This document shows, in pieces, positions 33,408-41,702 of a stretch of DNA of 59,178 bases. Every line of letters begins with the position of its first letter. Positions within the stretch are counted from its first letter, which is position 1. The stretch covers positions 1 through 59,178 of the forward strand of contig JAHBUH010000026.1 of assembly GCA_019638185.1 (NCBI GenBank), in the 5' to 3' direction. The notes under the pieces were generated by a model. That model saw only the letters and a program-made list of their open reading frames with translations. It searched no databases and was not told the origin of the DNA. The position numbers were made by a program, and so were the translations under genes. This DNA is from Leadbetterella sp. Lineage in GTDB: Bacteria; Bacteroidota; Bacteroidia; Cytophagales; Spirosomataceae.

Positions 33408-33431
33408 GCGGAAAAACTAAAACAGGCATAT

Positions 33432-35498
33432 ATGGCAGAAATCCATTCTGATAAACCGGCACCCCGGGCTGCACAGCGGCCACACGAGATCATTACCCAC
33501 GGCCACACGCGGGTAGATAAGTACTATTGGCTGAATGAGCGGGAAAACCCGGAGGTGATCGCTTACCTGGAGGCAGAAAACGAATATCTTGAGCAAGCGA
33601 TGGCCCCCGTAACAGGCCTCCGGGAAGAACTATTCCACGAAATGAAAGGCCGGATCCGGGAAGATGACGAGTCGGTTCCCTACAAAGACGGCAGCTACCT
33701 CTATTATACCCGTTTTGTAACCGGCGGGGAATACCCGGTTTATTGCCGGAAAAAGGTGGGAACTGAAACCGAAGAAATCCTGCTGGATGGCAATGAAATG
33801 GCGGCGGGCTCCGCGTATTTCCAGGTGGGTGGGCTGGAAGTTTCTGACCATGAACGCCTGCTGATCTTTGCGGTGGATACCGTAGGCCGGCGGAACTATA
33901 CCCTGAAGGTGAAAAACCTGGAGACGGGCCAGATCCTCCCGGATGAGATCCCGGACACCGAAGGCGGGAACTATGCCTGGGCAGCCGATAACCAGACCCT
34001 CTACTACGTTTTGAAAGACCAGCAAACCCTGCTGGGCAATAAGGTATACCGCCACGTGCTGGGCACGGATCCTGCAGAAGACGTGCTGGTATATGAAGAA
34101 AAGGATAACCAGTATTATATGGGTATCTTCCGGATGAAATCGCGGAAGTACGTGGCTATCGCCTCCGAGCATATCGGGGTGGCCAGCGAGTTCCAGCTGA
34201 TAGACGCCGCTGACAGCCAGGCGCGGCCCGTCACTTTCCTGGAAAGAGGAAACCGGCACGAATATGCGGTGGAACACTTTGAAGACCGCTTTTATATCCG
34301 TACTAACCGTGATGGGGCAGAGAATTTCCAACTGATGGAAGTGCCGGAAACTGACGCCCACGATCCCTCAAAGTGGAAAGTGACTATCCCGCACCGCCCG
34401 GATGTTTTCCTGGAAGGGCTGGAGGTCTTTAAAGATTTCCTGGTGGTGCAGGAGCGGAAAGAGGGGTTGATCCAGCTGCGTATCATGGACCAGCGGAGCG
34501 GGGAAGAGCATTACCTTGATTTCGGAGAGCCGGCCTACACGGCCTTCATCAGCATTAACCCGGAATTTGACACGCACCTGCTGCGTTTCGGATACACTTC
34601 CCTCACCACGCCGCGCTCTACCTATGATTATGATATGCAGACCCGCCAAAAGACCCTGCTGAAAGAACAGGAGGTGCTGGGCGGTTTTGATAAGACCCAT
34701 TACCGGTCGGAACGGATCTTTGTGACGGCCCGTGACGGCGCCCGCGTTCCGGTTTCGCTGGTGTACCATAAAAATACCCCGATAGACGGCACCTCCCCCC
34801 TGCTGCAGTATGCCTACGGATCCTATGGCGCCACCATGGACGCAGCCTTCAGCCCTTCCCGCTTAAGCCTGCTGGATCGGGGCTTTGTGTATGCCATTGC
34901 GCATATCCGGGGCGGCCTGGAAATGGGCCGGCACTGGTACGAGGAGGGGAGGATGTTCCGCAAGAAAAATACTTTCCACGATTTCACGGACGTGTCGGAA
35001 GCGCTCATCCGGCTGCAGTATGCCGCTCCCGGTAAGCTTTTCGCCATGGGCGGAAGTGCCGGCGGCCTGCTGATGGGAGCCATAATGAATGATGCTCCGC
35101 AGCTTTACCGGGGTGTGGTGGCAGCTGTGCCTTTTGTGGATGTGGTCACTACCATGCTGGACGAGTCCATCCCGCTGACCACCGGCGAATTTGAGGAATG
35201 GGGAAATCCCCGGGATAAAGCGGCCTACGAATACATGCTGTCTTATTCTCCCTATGACAATGTAGCAGAAAAAGAGTATCCGAACACCCTGGTAACCACC
35301 GGGCTACACGACAGCCAGGTGCAGTATTGGGAGCCGGCCAAATGGGTGGCGCGGCTGAGGGAACTGAAGAAAGATAGCCATCTTTTACTGCTGCATACCG
35401 ATATGACCTCGGGTCATGGCGGGGCTTCGGGAAGGTTTGCCTCTTTAAAGACATTGGCCCTGGAATACGCCTTTTTACTGGATTTAGCGAAAGAATAA
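33432..35498 (+). CDS. ptrB: Oligopeptidase B-like S9 serine peptidase
   Basis: 688 residues from MAEIHSDKPAPRAAQRPHEI. A longer in-frame start at 33351 lies upstream of the predicted transcription start and is not favoured, though its hydrophobic stretch could be a signal anchor if used. The N-terminal seven-bladed propeller (about 70-400) opens with HTRVDKYYWLNERENPEV, typical of PtrB. The alpha/beta hydrolase domain carries the triad S542 (MGGSAGGLL), D627 (GLHDSQV) and H662 (SGHGGASG). It cleaves short peptides, classically after basic residues, in the cytoplasm. It diverges from the M28 peptidase gene. Confidence 0.93.
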   Translation: MAEIHSDKPAPRAAQRPHEIITHGHTRVDKYYWLNERENPEVIAYLEAENEYLEQAMAPVTGLREELFHEMKGRIREDDESVPYKDGSYLYYTRFVTGGEYPVYCRKKVGTETEEILLDGNEMAAGSAYFQVGGLEVSDHERLLIFAVDTVGRRNYTLKVKNLETGQILPDEIPDTEGGNYAWAADNQTLYYVLKDQQTLLGNKVYRHVLGTDPAEDVLVYEEKDNQYYMGIFRMKSRKYVAIASEHIGVASEFQLIDAADSQARPVTFLERGNRHEYAVEHFEDRFYIRTNRDGAENFQLMEVPETDAHDPSKWKVTIPHRPDVFLEGLEVFKDFLVVQERKEGLIQLRIMDQRSGEEHYLDFGEPAYTAFISINPEFDTHLLRFGYTSLTTPRSTYDYDMQTRQKTLLKEQEVLGGFDKTHYRSERIFVTARDGARVPVSLVYHKNTPIDGTSPLLQYAYGSYGATMDAAFSPSRLSLLDRGFVYAIAHIRGGLEMGRHWYEEGRMFRKKNTFHDFTDVSEALIRLQYAAPGKLFAMGGSAGGLLMGAIMNDAPQLYRGVVAAVPFVDVVTTMLDESIPLTTGEFEEWGNPRDKAAYEYMLSYSPYDNVAEKEYPNTLVTTGLHDSQVQYWEPAKWVARLRELKKDSHLLLLHTDMTSGHGGASGRFASLKTLALEYAFLLDLAKE

Positions 35499-35554
35499 AT
35501 TATAAATTTGAACAATAATTGCATAAATAATTTTAATAAAAACTATTTTTGTTC

Positions 35555-35562
35555 TACTTTTG
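35555..35562 (+). promoter_or_regulatory. -7 promoter element of the OmpA-like gene
   Basis: TACTTTTG fits TAnnTTTG; a TTTT at 35531-35534 lies 20 bases upstream. This gives a leader of about 79 AT-rich bases before the ATG at 35648, common for strongly expressed outer-membrane protein genes. Confidence 0.45.
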
Positions 35563-35647
35563 TGCAGAGCTTAGGAGAGGTTAAAGCATATAAGTTGATA
35601 TTTTAAATTAATTTTAATTCACAATATTTATATTACTTACTAACAAA

Positions 35648-37363
35648 ATGAATAAGTTAAGAGGTTTAATTCTAGCTTTCTTTGCTTTCGGTACATTTGC
35701 CGTAAATGCACAGGACTCTTGTCAGGTATGTAAGCCATATCCTTGGGAAATCGGTCTTACTGCGGGCATCAACCAGTACTTCGGTGATATGCACTGTAGT
35801 AAACCTTATGCTTCTCAGAACAGTTTTATGGGCGGAATTTTCGTCCGGAGGCATTTGAATGATTTCTTCTCTTTAAGACCACAGATCCTGGTGGGTCGTC
35901 TGGCGGGTCGGGATTTGGACAGCCCTTCAGCCCAGTGGGACTACCGGAGATTACGTTTTAATTCATCTCCTTTTGTTGAGGCAGCTATCCTTGCAGAATA
36001 CTATCCTTTCCGTGAACGGCGCTTTACCTGTGACGGATTCCTGAAAAATGGCCTATCTCCCTATTTATTTGCCGGTGTGGGTGTAGCTTACTCCAAACCT
36101 ACCCTTACACAGGAGGCCGGAGCCCGCTTCCCGGTAAACGAAGCGCTGAAAAAACAGGATGTGGATCATCTTGATAAATTCGGTAACCGCCTGGGAGTGA
36201 TCTTCCCGGTAGGTGTCGGAGTTAAATACAATGTATCTAACCGCTGGACCCTGGGTCTGGAAGGAGGATACCGCTTCTCTACTTCCGATTACCTGGATGG
36301 CCTTTCACTGGCCGGTAACCCGGATCGTAAAGACGGTTACTTCCTGGGTAACGTACTGGCTTCTTACCGCTTCGGCGACAAAGATTCGGACGGTGATGGC
36401 GTAGTAGATAAATGTGATATGTGTCCTGATGAGATCGGTCTTCCCAAATTCCAGGGATGTCCTGACCGTGACGGTGACGGTATCATTGACAAACTTGACC
36501 TTTGTCCTGACGTAGCCGGTTCACACGGGCTGCAGGGATGTCCTGATACAGACGGTGACGGCGTAGCCGATAAAGATGACCTTTGTCCGGATGTAGCCGG
36601 TCTGGCTTCCCTGCAGGGATGTGCGGACAGAGACGGTGACGGCGTAGCTGATAAAGATGATGCCTGTCCGGATCAGGCGGGAACAGCAAACGGCTGTCCT
36701 GACTCAGACGGAGACGGTATTGCGGATAAAGACGATGCCTGTCCTTACTCGGCCGGAACAGCTGCACTGAACGGCTGTCCTGATGCTGACGGTGACGGCG
36801 TGGTAGATAATACAGATAAATGTTTGAACGTGGTAGGATCTGCGGCAGCTGCCGGCTGTCCTGATGCAGACGGTGACGGTGTACCGGATGTAAAAGATAA
36901 ATGTCCGAACCTGGCCGGTCTGGCCACTAACGACGGCTGTCCTGAAGATTACAGAGACGGAGTGCCTTTACTGAAAGGATTCAAATCTGCCAGCGGATGT
37001 TCTATCACCAAAGACGAACTGGATATCCTGAGCTATGCTGCGCAAAGTATCGAATTCCACCCTGGCACCAGCCGCATCAAAGCTGCCTCTAACGCACAGC
37101 TTCAGAAGATCTGTGACGTGATCAAGAGATGTAAAGATGCGAAACTGACCATCCGTACCTATAACGATGGTGCCGCAGATGCCAAAAACCTGAAGCTGGC
37201 CACTTCCAGATCAGCCGCAGTTTATAACTACTTCCTGAGCAAGAAATGTATTGATAAATCAAGACTTTCTTACGAAGGTGCAGCCGACGAAGATCCGAAT
37301 AGCAGCTACGTAAACTCTGCCGGTATCAAGTCAGGTTCAAGAACTGAGTTTATTCTGAAATAA
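35648..37363 (+). CDS. OmpA-like outer-membrane protein with TSP3 calcium-binding repeats
   Basis: 571 residues. Signal peptide (MNKLRGLILAFFAFGTFAVNAQ), then a membrane beta-barrel (about 30-240; the strands include GVGVAYSKPTL and WTLGLEGGYRFSTS). Seven thrombospondin type 3 repeats (about 246-435) of pattern D-x-D-G-D-G-x-x-D-x-x-D-x-C-P follow; these bind calcium and form a stiff spacer. The C-terminal part (about 455-571) aligns with an OmpA domain (IEFHPGTSRIKAASNAQLQK, LATSRSAAVYNYFL, IDKSRLSYEG), but key peptidoglycan-binding positions look changed (NDG instead of HTDN; SGSRTEF instead of NRRVE). It probably links or spaces the outer membrane from the cell wall, with reduced peptidoglycan affinity. 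Own promoter and terminator. Confidence 0.9.
   Translation: MNKLRGLILAFFAFGTFAVNAQDSCQVCKPYPWEIGLTAGINQYFGDMHCSKPYASQNSFMGGIFVRRHLNDFFSLRPQILVGRLAGRDLDSPSAQWDYRRLRFNSSPFVEAAILAEYYPFRERRFTCDGFLKNGLSPYLFAGVGVAYSKPTLTQEAGARFPVNEALKKQDVDHLDKFGNRLGVIFPVGVGVKYNVSNRWTLGLEGGYRFSTSDYLDGLSLAGNPDRKDGYFLGNVLASYRFGDKDSDGDGVVDKCDMCPDEIGLPKFQGCPDRDGDGIIDKLDLCPDVAGSHGLQGCPDTDGDGVADKDDLCPDVAGLASLQGCADRDGDGVADKDDACPDQAGTANGCPDSDGDGIADKDDACPYSAGTAALNGCPDADGDGVVDNTDKCLNVVGSAAAAGCPDADGDGVPDVKDKCPNLAGLATNDGCPEDYRDGVPLLKGFKSASGCSITKDELDILSYAAQSIEFHPGTSRIKAASNAQLQKICDVIKRCKDAKLTIRTYNDGAADAKNLKLATSRSAAVYNYFLSKKCIDKSRLSYEGAADEDPNSSYVNSAGIKSGSRTEFILK
36383..36945 (+). repeat. Seven tandem TSP3 repeats within the OmpA-like gene
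   Basis: In-frame repeats encoding D-x-D-G-D-G-x-x-D units with Cys-Pro ends, unit length varying from about 22 to 28 codons. The central units have nearly identical DNA (GACGGTGACGGCGTAGC type), so unit number could vary by recombination. Confidence 0.85.
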
Positions 37364-37381
37364 TTCTCATAAGATATTAGG

Positions 37382-37413
37382 AAAAGGGAGCAGCGAAAGT
37401 TGCTCCCTTTTTT
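37382..37413. terminator. Bidirectional terminator between OmpA-like gene and respiratory operon
   Basis: AAAAGGGAGCA, short loop, TGCTCCCTTTTTT. It lies 19 bp after the OmpA-like stop. On the minus strand the stem is followed by TTTT, so it can also stop the respiratory operon transcript, about 190 bp after its last gene. Confidence 0.85.
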
Positions 37414-37603
37414 GTGTCATAACAGAAGCAGCAAGAAAGCTAAAATAGGAGTATAGCAGGTATCCGGTCATTAAGTAGTAATAACCTGACAAAGATGGAC
37501 CTATAGAGCGTACCGAAAAGGAAATGAATAATCCGAACCAAAAGAACAGGATAACTGATAAGGGGAAGATGTTTCTGAAGATGCTGAGGCCTGATCTGTG
37601 GCT

Positions 37604-37846
37604 CTAGGCTTGCTGCTCCCGCAGCCGCTGCTTAGCCGCGCGGATATAGAAGAAAACTCCCAAGCTCACTATCAGGTAGGGGATGACCAGGAGGTACAGT
37701 ATACCGAAATTAAGGCCGGTGCCGATGGTGTTACGGCCTTCGCTTAAATTGGAGCCTACGGTGGCCCGGCACATGGCGCATTGGGCGAAGATGTCACTGA
37801 AGGTAAATAAGGCGAACAGCGCCGTTAAAATGAGCTTCTTTTTCAT
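37604..37846 (-). CDS. Small membrane protein with CxxC motif at the end of the respiratory operon
   Basis: 80 residues: signal peptide (MKKKLILTALFALFTFSDIFAQ), then CAMC directly after the predicted cleavage site, a Gly/Asn-rich stretch and one membrane helix (about 46-68, GILYLLVIPYLIVSLGVFFYI) with a basic tail. It lies 6 bp after the DUF420 gene and is the last gene of the oxidase operon. Similar small C-x-x-C proteins sit at this position in other Bacteroidota. The exposed C-x-x-C on the periplasmic side, close to a SCO protein, suggests copper handling or thiol chemistry during oxidase assembly; this is an inference. Confidence 0.75.
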   Translation of the reverse strand: MKKKLILTALFALFTFSDIFAQCAMCRATVGSNLSEGRNTIGTGLNFGILYLLVIPYLIVSLGVFFYIRAAKQRLREQQA

Positions 37847-37852
37847 GCTTCC

Positions 37853-38386
37853 TTAAAAGTTATAGTACGGCTGAATCATCAGGTAAGCTATTACCCCGGT
37901 GATGGATACATACAGCCAGATGGGGTAGGCATACTTCACGACCTTCCGGTGGCTGGTGTCCATCCGCTTCCATCCGTAGTAATAGGCGCGCAGCACTAAA
38001 GGTAAAACAACAAACGAGGCCAGAACGTGCGTAATCAGGATGAAGAAATAGAAATACCGCACGGCGCCTTCGCCACCGAAGGGCGTAGCCTCATTGCTGA
38101 TGTGGTACAATACATAAAAGACCAGGAACAGGCCACCCAGCAGGAAGCCGGCCGACATGCACAGTTTATGCGCTGCGATATTTCGCTGCCGGATAAAGTA
38201 CAGCCCCAGCAGGAGGAAAAAAGCAGTGAGCGAGTTAATGATGGCATTCACAAAGGTGAGCTGTTTGGTCCACTCCCCGATGTACGGCTTCTGGCGCATG
38301 CCCAGCATGATCATCACCACCAGCACGATCACCACAGACAGGATGTTAATGGTACGTATCCCGATTTTATCTTTGATTGTATTCAT
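37853..38386 (-). CDS. DUF420 membrane protein, putative oxidase assembly factor
   Basis: 177 residues with five probable membrane helices. Typical DUF420 features include HKLCMSAGFLLGGLFLVFYVLYH with conserved His, and LVLRAYYYGWKRMDTSHRKVVKYAYPIWLYVSITGV (shown in part: DTSHRKVVKYAYPIWLYVS). DUF420/CtaM proteins are needed for maturation of heme-copper oxidases in Firmicutes. Lies between the SCO gene (23 bp) and the small CxxC gene (6 bp). The assembly role here is inferred from family and place. Confidence 0.85.
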   Translation of the reverse strand: MNTIKDKIGIRTINILSVVIVLVVMIMLGMRQKPYIGEWTKQLTFVNAIINSLTAFFLLLGLYFIRQRNIAAHKLCMSAGFLLGGLFLVFYVLYHISNEATPFGGEGAVRYFYFFILITHVLASFVVLPLVLRAYYYGWKRMDTSHRKVVKYAYPIWLYVSITGVIAYLMIQPYYNF

Positions 38387-38409
38387 ATTTTTAAACTTTG
38401 GCGGTTAGC

Positions 38410-39087
38410 TCACTGCTCATGGCTTAACAGCACCTTAATCTCCACCTTCAGGCGGTCCATCTCGCTCTTCTGGGTGCCGCTGTAGATTCCCCTGAAATGA
38501 CCATCCTGGTCTATGAGCATCACTTTATCCGAGTGGATAAACATCTCATCCACCTGGGTGACCTTGGGGTCATATTCGGAGGCGTCTGCTACCGGCAGCC
38601 GGAAAGCCCCGATGGAGAGGTCATAAATATATTTTTTATCCCCGGTGAGCAGGTCATAATGCAGCCGGTCCATACCCAGGGCCCGGGCGTAAGATTTCAG
38701 TACGGCGGGGGTGTCATATTTAGGATCTACCGTAATGCCGTAAAAATGCACCTCCGGGTTATTTTTAAACTTTTCGGCTATCCGTACCAGGTTCGTGTTA
38801 GCGATAGGGCAGATGGTGCCGCAGCGGGAGAAAAAGAAGTTAACCACGGTAATGGCATCGGGGCGTACCACGGTGCTGTCGCCCAGGGCATTCACCAGGG
38901 TAAACGGCGGCATGCGGGAAAAGACCGTATCACCGGCCATCACCTTCACCTCACCGTTATCGCCGATCTCCGGGAAAAAGTAGGGGAGGTCAAAGTTATT
39001 TTTCCCAAACAGCTTAAGGAATATAAAAGTTAAGACCGGAATACCCAGTATAGCAAAGAGTATTCCGGCCTTCAGTGTTTTATTCAT
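38410..39087 (-). CDS. SCO1/SenC-family copper chaperone
   Basis: 225 residues with one N-terminal membrane anchor (about 7-25) and a periplasmic thioredoxin-like domain. The copper-binding motif CGTICP (C-x-x-x-C-P) is in FFSRCGTICPIANTNL, and the third ligand His is in MFIHSDKVMLIDQDG. SCO proteins deliver copper to, or keep reduced, the CuA site of oxidase subunit II, encoded in the same operon. The gene directly abuts subunit IV with no intervening base. Confidence 0.93.
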   Translation of the reverse strand: MNKTLKAGILFAILGIPVLTFIFLKLFGKNNFDLPYFFPEIGDNGEVKVMAGDTVFSRMPPFTLVNALGDSTVVRPDAITVVNFFFSRCGTICPIANTNLVRIAEKFKNNPEVHFYGITVDPKYDTPAVLKSYARALGMDRLHYDLLTGDKKYIYDLSIGAFRLPVADASEYDPKVTQVDEMFIHSDKVMLIDQDGHFRGIYSGTQKSEMDRLKVEIKVLLSHEQ

Positions 39088-39411
39088 TTAGAAAAACTTT
39101 TCTACCCCAAAGTAGTCCCCTTCTACCAGGAGGGCCACAATGAGCCAGAGTACGAAAATGATGGGTAGCACAATGGTCCATATAAAAGCCTTGGTTTCAC
39201 TGCCCAGGTGCATGAATATGCCCACAATATAATACGCTTTAATGATGGTCATGATCACAAATATCCCGATCTTGGTCCATTTGTAATGATCAGCATCAAT
39301 GCCAAATGCCACGGCAAACTCCAGTCCCGTCAGGATCAGCAGGATCCAGAACACTTTCCAGAGGTGCTTGGTGTTGGGTTGTTGTCTTTCTATAGATGAA
39401 TGCTCTGCCAT
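39088..39411 (-). CDS. coxD: Cytochrome c oxidase subunit IV
   Basis: 107 residues with three membrane helices (about 18-36, 48-70, 77-97). It belongs to the prokaryotic COX4 family; the helix pair joined by TIIKAYYIVGIFMHLGSE is characteristic, with MHL in the second helix. Small stabilising subunit of the aa3 oxidase. It follows a subunit III gene by 20 bp. Confidence 0.9.
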   Translation of the reverse strand: MAEHSSIERQQPNTKHLWKVFWILLILTGLEFAVAFGIDADHYKWTKIGIFVIMTIIKAYYIVGIFMHLGSETKAFIWTIVLPIIFVLWLIVALLVEGDYFGVEKFF

Positions 39412-39431
39412 TTCAATAGTATTTTAATGTT

Positions 39432-40193
39432 TTAAACCAGATAGAAGAAAGTAAATACAAATACCCATACCAGGTCTACAAAGTGCCAGTAGAGGCCTAC
39501 TTTTTCTATCATTTCGTAATGCCCTCTCTTTTGGTATACGCCGTTAGTAGTATTATAAAACACCATGATGTTCAGCAATACCCCGATGAAAACGTGGAAT
39601 CCGTGGAATCCCGTAATAAAGAAGAAGAGATTGGCAAAGTTCGGCGGACCGTACTCATTAGCTCCCAGCTTAGCCCCATAAATGGTGGTGCCGTCAGCCA
39701 GGGTAAGGCCGTGCTCGGTTCCGTGAATAAAGTGGGTCCATTCCCATGCCTGCGAAGAAAGGAAGATGAAACCACCCAGGATGGTCCACAGCATCCATTT
39801 TTCCACATCGGCTTTATCTCTTCTGTGGCCCGCTTCCACGGCAAGTACCATGGTCACTGAGCTGAAGATCAGGATAAAGGTCATGATTCCCACAAAAACC
39901 AGGGGAAGCTCTACTCCGTGAAGGAGGGGCACCGCCTTAAATACCTTCTCCGGGATGGGCCAGTACAGTTGGGAAAACTCAAAGGTCTTGTGGGTCATTC
40001 CGGCCACTACCTCGCTGAAATTAGGATAACCGAAACGGATCATACCATAAGTCACCAGGAAGCCCGAAAATGTGAATACATCGGAAAGGAGGAATATCCA
40101 CATCATGAGTTTACCGTAACCTGCCTTCAGAGGCTGGGTACCGCCCTGCCATAGGAGGTGAGGAGGGTTTATAGATGTTTTCTCAACTGCCAT
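39432..40193 (-). CDS. coxC: Cytochrome c oxidase subunit III (long copy)
   Basis: 253 residues, several membrane helices. Subunit III hallmarks are SSQAWEWTHFIHG, FFFITGFHGFHVFIGVLLN and the C-terminal GLYWHFVDLVWVFVFTFFYL. Structural subunit of the heme-copper oxidase that lines lipid or oxygen access. It has an extra N-terminal part and a longer loop (about 85-120) compared with the 190-residue copy encoded 57 bp upstream; such a long/short pair is usual in Bacteroidota operons of this type. Confidence 0.93.
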   Translation of the reverse strand: MAVEKTSINPPHLLWQGGTQPLKAGYGKLMMWIFLLSDVFTFSGFLVTYGMIRFGYPNFSEVVAGMTHKTFEFSQLYWPIPEKVFKAVPLLHGVELPLVFVGIMTFILIFSSVTMVLAVEAGHRRDKADVEKWMLWTILGGFIFLSSQAWEWTHFIHGTEHGLTLADGTTIYGAKLGANEYGPPNFANLFFFITGFHGFHVFIGVLLNIMVFYNTTNGVYQKRGHYEMIEKVGLYWHFVDLVWVFVFTFFYLV

Positions 40194-40250
40194 AAGTGTA
40201 CGTTAAAAATTCAAACAAATTTATAAATCTATTCTTTAATTCAAAAACTA

Positions 40251-40823
40251 CTATCTGAAATATATCAGGAACAGGAACAGGTAAACCCAAAGAATATCCA
40301 GGAAATGCCAGTAAGTGGCACAAACTTCGATCTGGGTGGTGTTTCCGGCACGAATCTTTCCCCGGAAAGTGCTGTAAAAAGCATACAGCAAAACCCCCAG
40401 GCCGGTAATAATATGAAACAGGTGAGTGCCGGTGAGTATGTAGTAAAACGACTCCGCCGGGTTACCTTTCACATAAATCCCCGCTTTCTGAAGCTCCTGC
40501 CAGCCCAGCACCTGGAGCACCAGGAAGGCTATGCCGCCCACCATGGTCACCGTGATGAGCGTCCGGAGCCGGGCAATATCATCTTTTTTAGCCGCTTTTA
40601 CGGAAAGATGCATGGTCAGGCTGCTGATCAGCAGCACGGCTGTGCTGAAGTAAAAGATCACCGGAATCTCAAACTCGGTCCAGTTCCCCTCGGCTCTCCG
40701 CACCAGGTAGGCGCTGGTAAAAGCCGCAAACAGCATGATGATGGAGATGATAAACAGCCATATGATAAACTTCCAGGGGTTTACCGTATAGATGGGTTTG
40801 ATATGTTGCTCTTGGGTCATCAC
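40251..40823 (-). CDS. coxC: Cytochrome c oxidase subunit III (short copy)
   Basis: 190 residues with five predicted membrane helices. Motifs: AFTSAYLVRRAEGNW, LTGTHLFHIITGLGVLLYAF, and the terminal CATYWHFLDILWVYLFLFLI typical of the family. It begins directly after the cyoE stop codon with no spacer, so translation is probably coupled. Confidence 0.93.
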   Translation of the reverse strand: MMTQEQHIKPIYTVNPWKFIIWLFIISIIMLFAAFTSAYLVRRAEGNWTEFEIPVIFYFSTAVLLISSLTMHLSVKAAKKDDIARLRTLITVTMVGGIAFLVLQVLGWQELQKAGIYVKGNPAESFYYILTGTHLFHIITGLGVLLYAFYSTFRGKIRAGNTTQIEVCATYWHFLDILWVYLFLFLIYFR

Positions 40824-41702
40824 TTAAATTTTGTCCAACAGGTACGCGATTTGTACTACAGGTAAATACAGGAAAGAGCCGAACATCAGCTTCAGGGCCG
40901 CTTTATTGGTTCTTTCTTTCATCAGGTGAAGGGTCTGGGTCAGGAACAGTACGCCTGACAGCAGCGCAATCACCGCCGAATTGATCCCGGTCATGCCCAG
41001 GTAGTAAGGTACCCAGCAGAGGGGCAGCAAAAACAGCGTATACGACATGATCTGGAAAGCGGAAGACAGGTCACGGCCTCCTTCGGAAGGCAGCAGCTTG
41101 AACCCGGCTTTTTTGTAATCGTCATCCAGCACCCAGGCAATGGCCCAGAAATGCGGAAACTGCCAGAAAAACTGGATGGCAAAGAGAATACCGGGCTCCA
41201 GCCCGAAATGCCCTGTGCTGGCCACCCAGCCGATCATGGGAGGGAAGGCCCCCGGCAATGCCCCTACCGCTACGGCCACAGGCCCCACCCGTTTGAGCGG
41301 CGTGTACACAAAACCATACAGCAGCAGCGAAAGCAGCGCCAGCAGGCAGGCGTAAAGATTATAGCCGGCCAGCAGGATACCCAGGCCCGTTACCCCGCAA
41401 AGCAGGCTGAAGCCGGCCGCTTCCCGTACGGAAAGGCGCCCGGAGGGCAGAGGCCGGTTCTGCGTTCTGGACATCATCTTGTCCAGCTCTTTTTCCTTGA
41501 TCTGGTTAATCACATTGGCCGATGCCGTTACCAGGAACGAAGCCAGTGCGAAAAGAAGAAGATGAAATACATTCAGGGAAGGGGCAGCCAGCGCATAGCC
41601 GAAGCAGCTGCTGAAAACCACCGTTATGGAAAGCCTGAACTTGGTCAGTTCAAAATAGGCTTTCATTTTTTCAATCGCCGATATAGATAATGTACTGTTC
41701 AT
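40824..41702 (-). CDS. cyoE: Heme o synthase (protoheme IX farnesyltransferase)
   Basis: 292 residues, UbiA-type membrane prenyltransferase. The first Asp-rich region is in INQIKEKELDKMMSRTQNRP, with the family RTxxRPLPSG sequence. A second motif region includes VGPVAVAVGALPGAFPPMIG, and WQFPHFWAIAWVLDDDYKKA is typical for CyoE/CtaB. It converts heme b to heme o, the precursor of heme a for the oxidase. Its ATG overlaps the ctaA stop (ATGA), so the two heme A steps are translationally coupled. Confidence 0.95.
   Translation of the reverse strand: MNSTLSISAIEKMKAYFELTKFRLSITVVFSSCFGYALAAPSLNVFHLLLFALASFLVTASANVINQIKEKELDKMMSRTQNRPLPSGRLSVREAAGFSLLCGVTGLGILLAGYNLYACLLALLSLLLYGFVYTPLKRVGPVAVAVGALPGAFPPMIGWVASTGHFGLEPGILFAIQFFWQFPHFWAIAWVLDDDYKKAGFKLLPSEGGRDLSSAFQIMSYTLFLLPLCWVPYYLGMTGINSAVIALLSGVLFLTQTLHLMKERTNKAALKLMFGSFLYLPVVQIAYLLDKI

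Noticed and set aside
33351-33431. N-terminal extension of oligopeptidase B with a hydrophobic stretch
   Set aside because: A TAnnTTTG promoter element lies inside it, so the mRNA should begin after this ATG; the family normally begins near the MAEIHS start.
37524-37607. 27-codon plus-strand frame (MNNPNQKNRITDKGK...) converging on the respiratory operon
   Set aside because: No promoter, weak translation signal, and it lies just after a bidirectional terminator; length is expected by chance.
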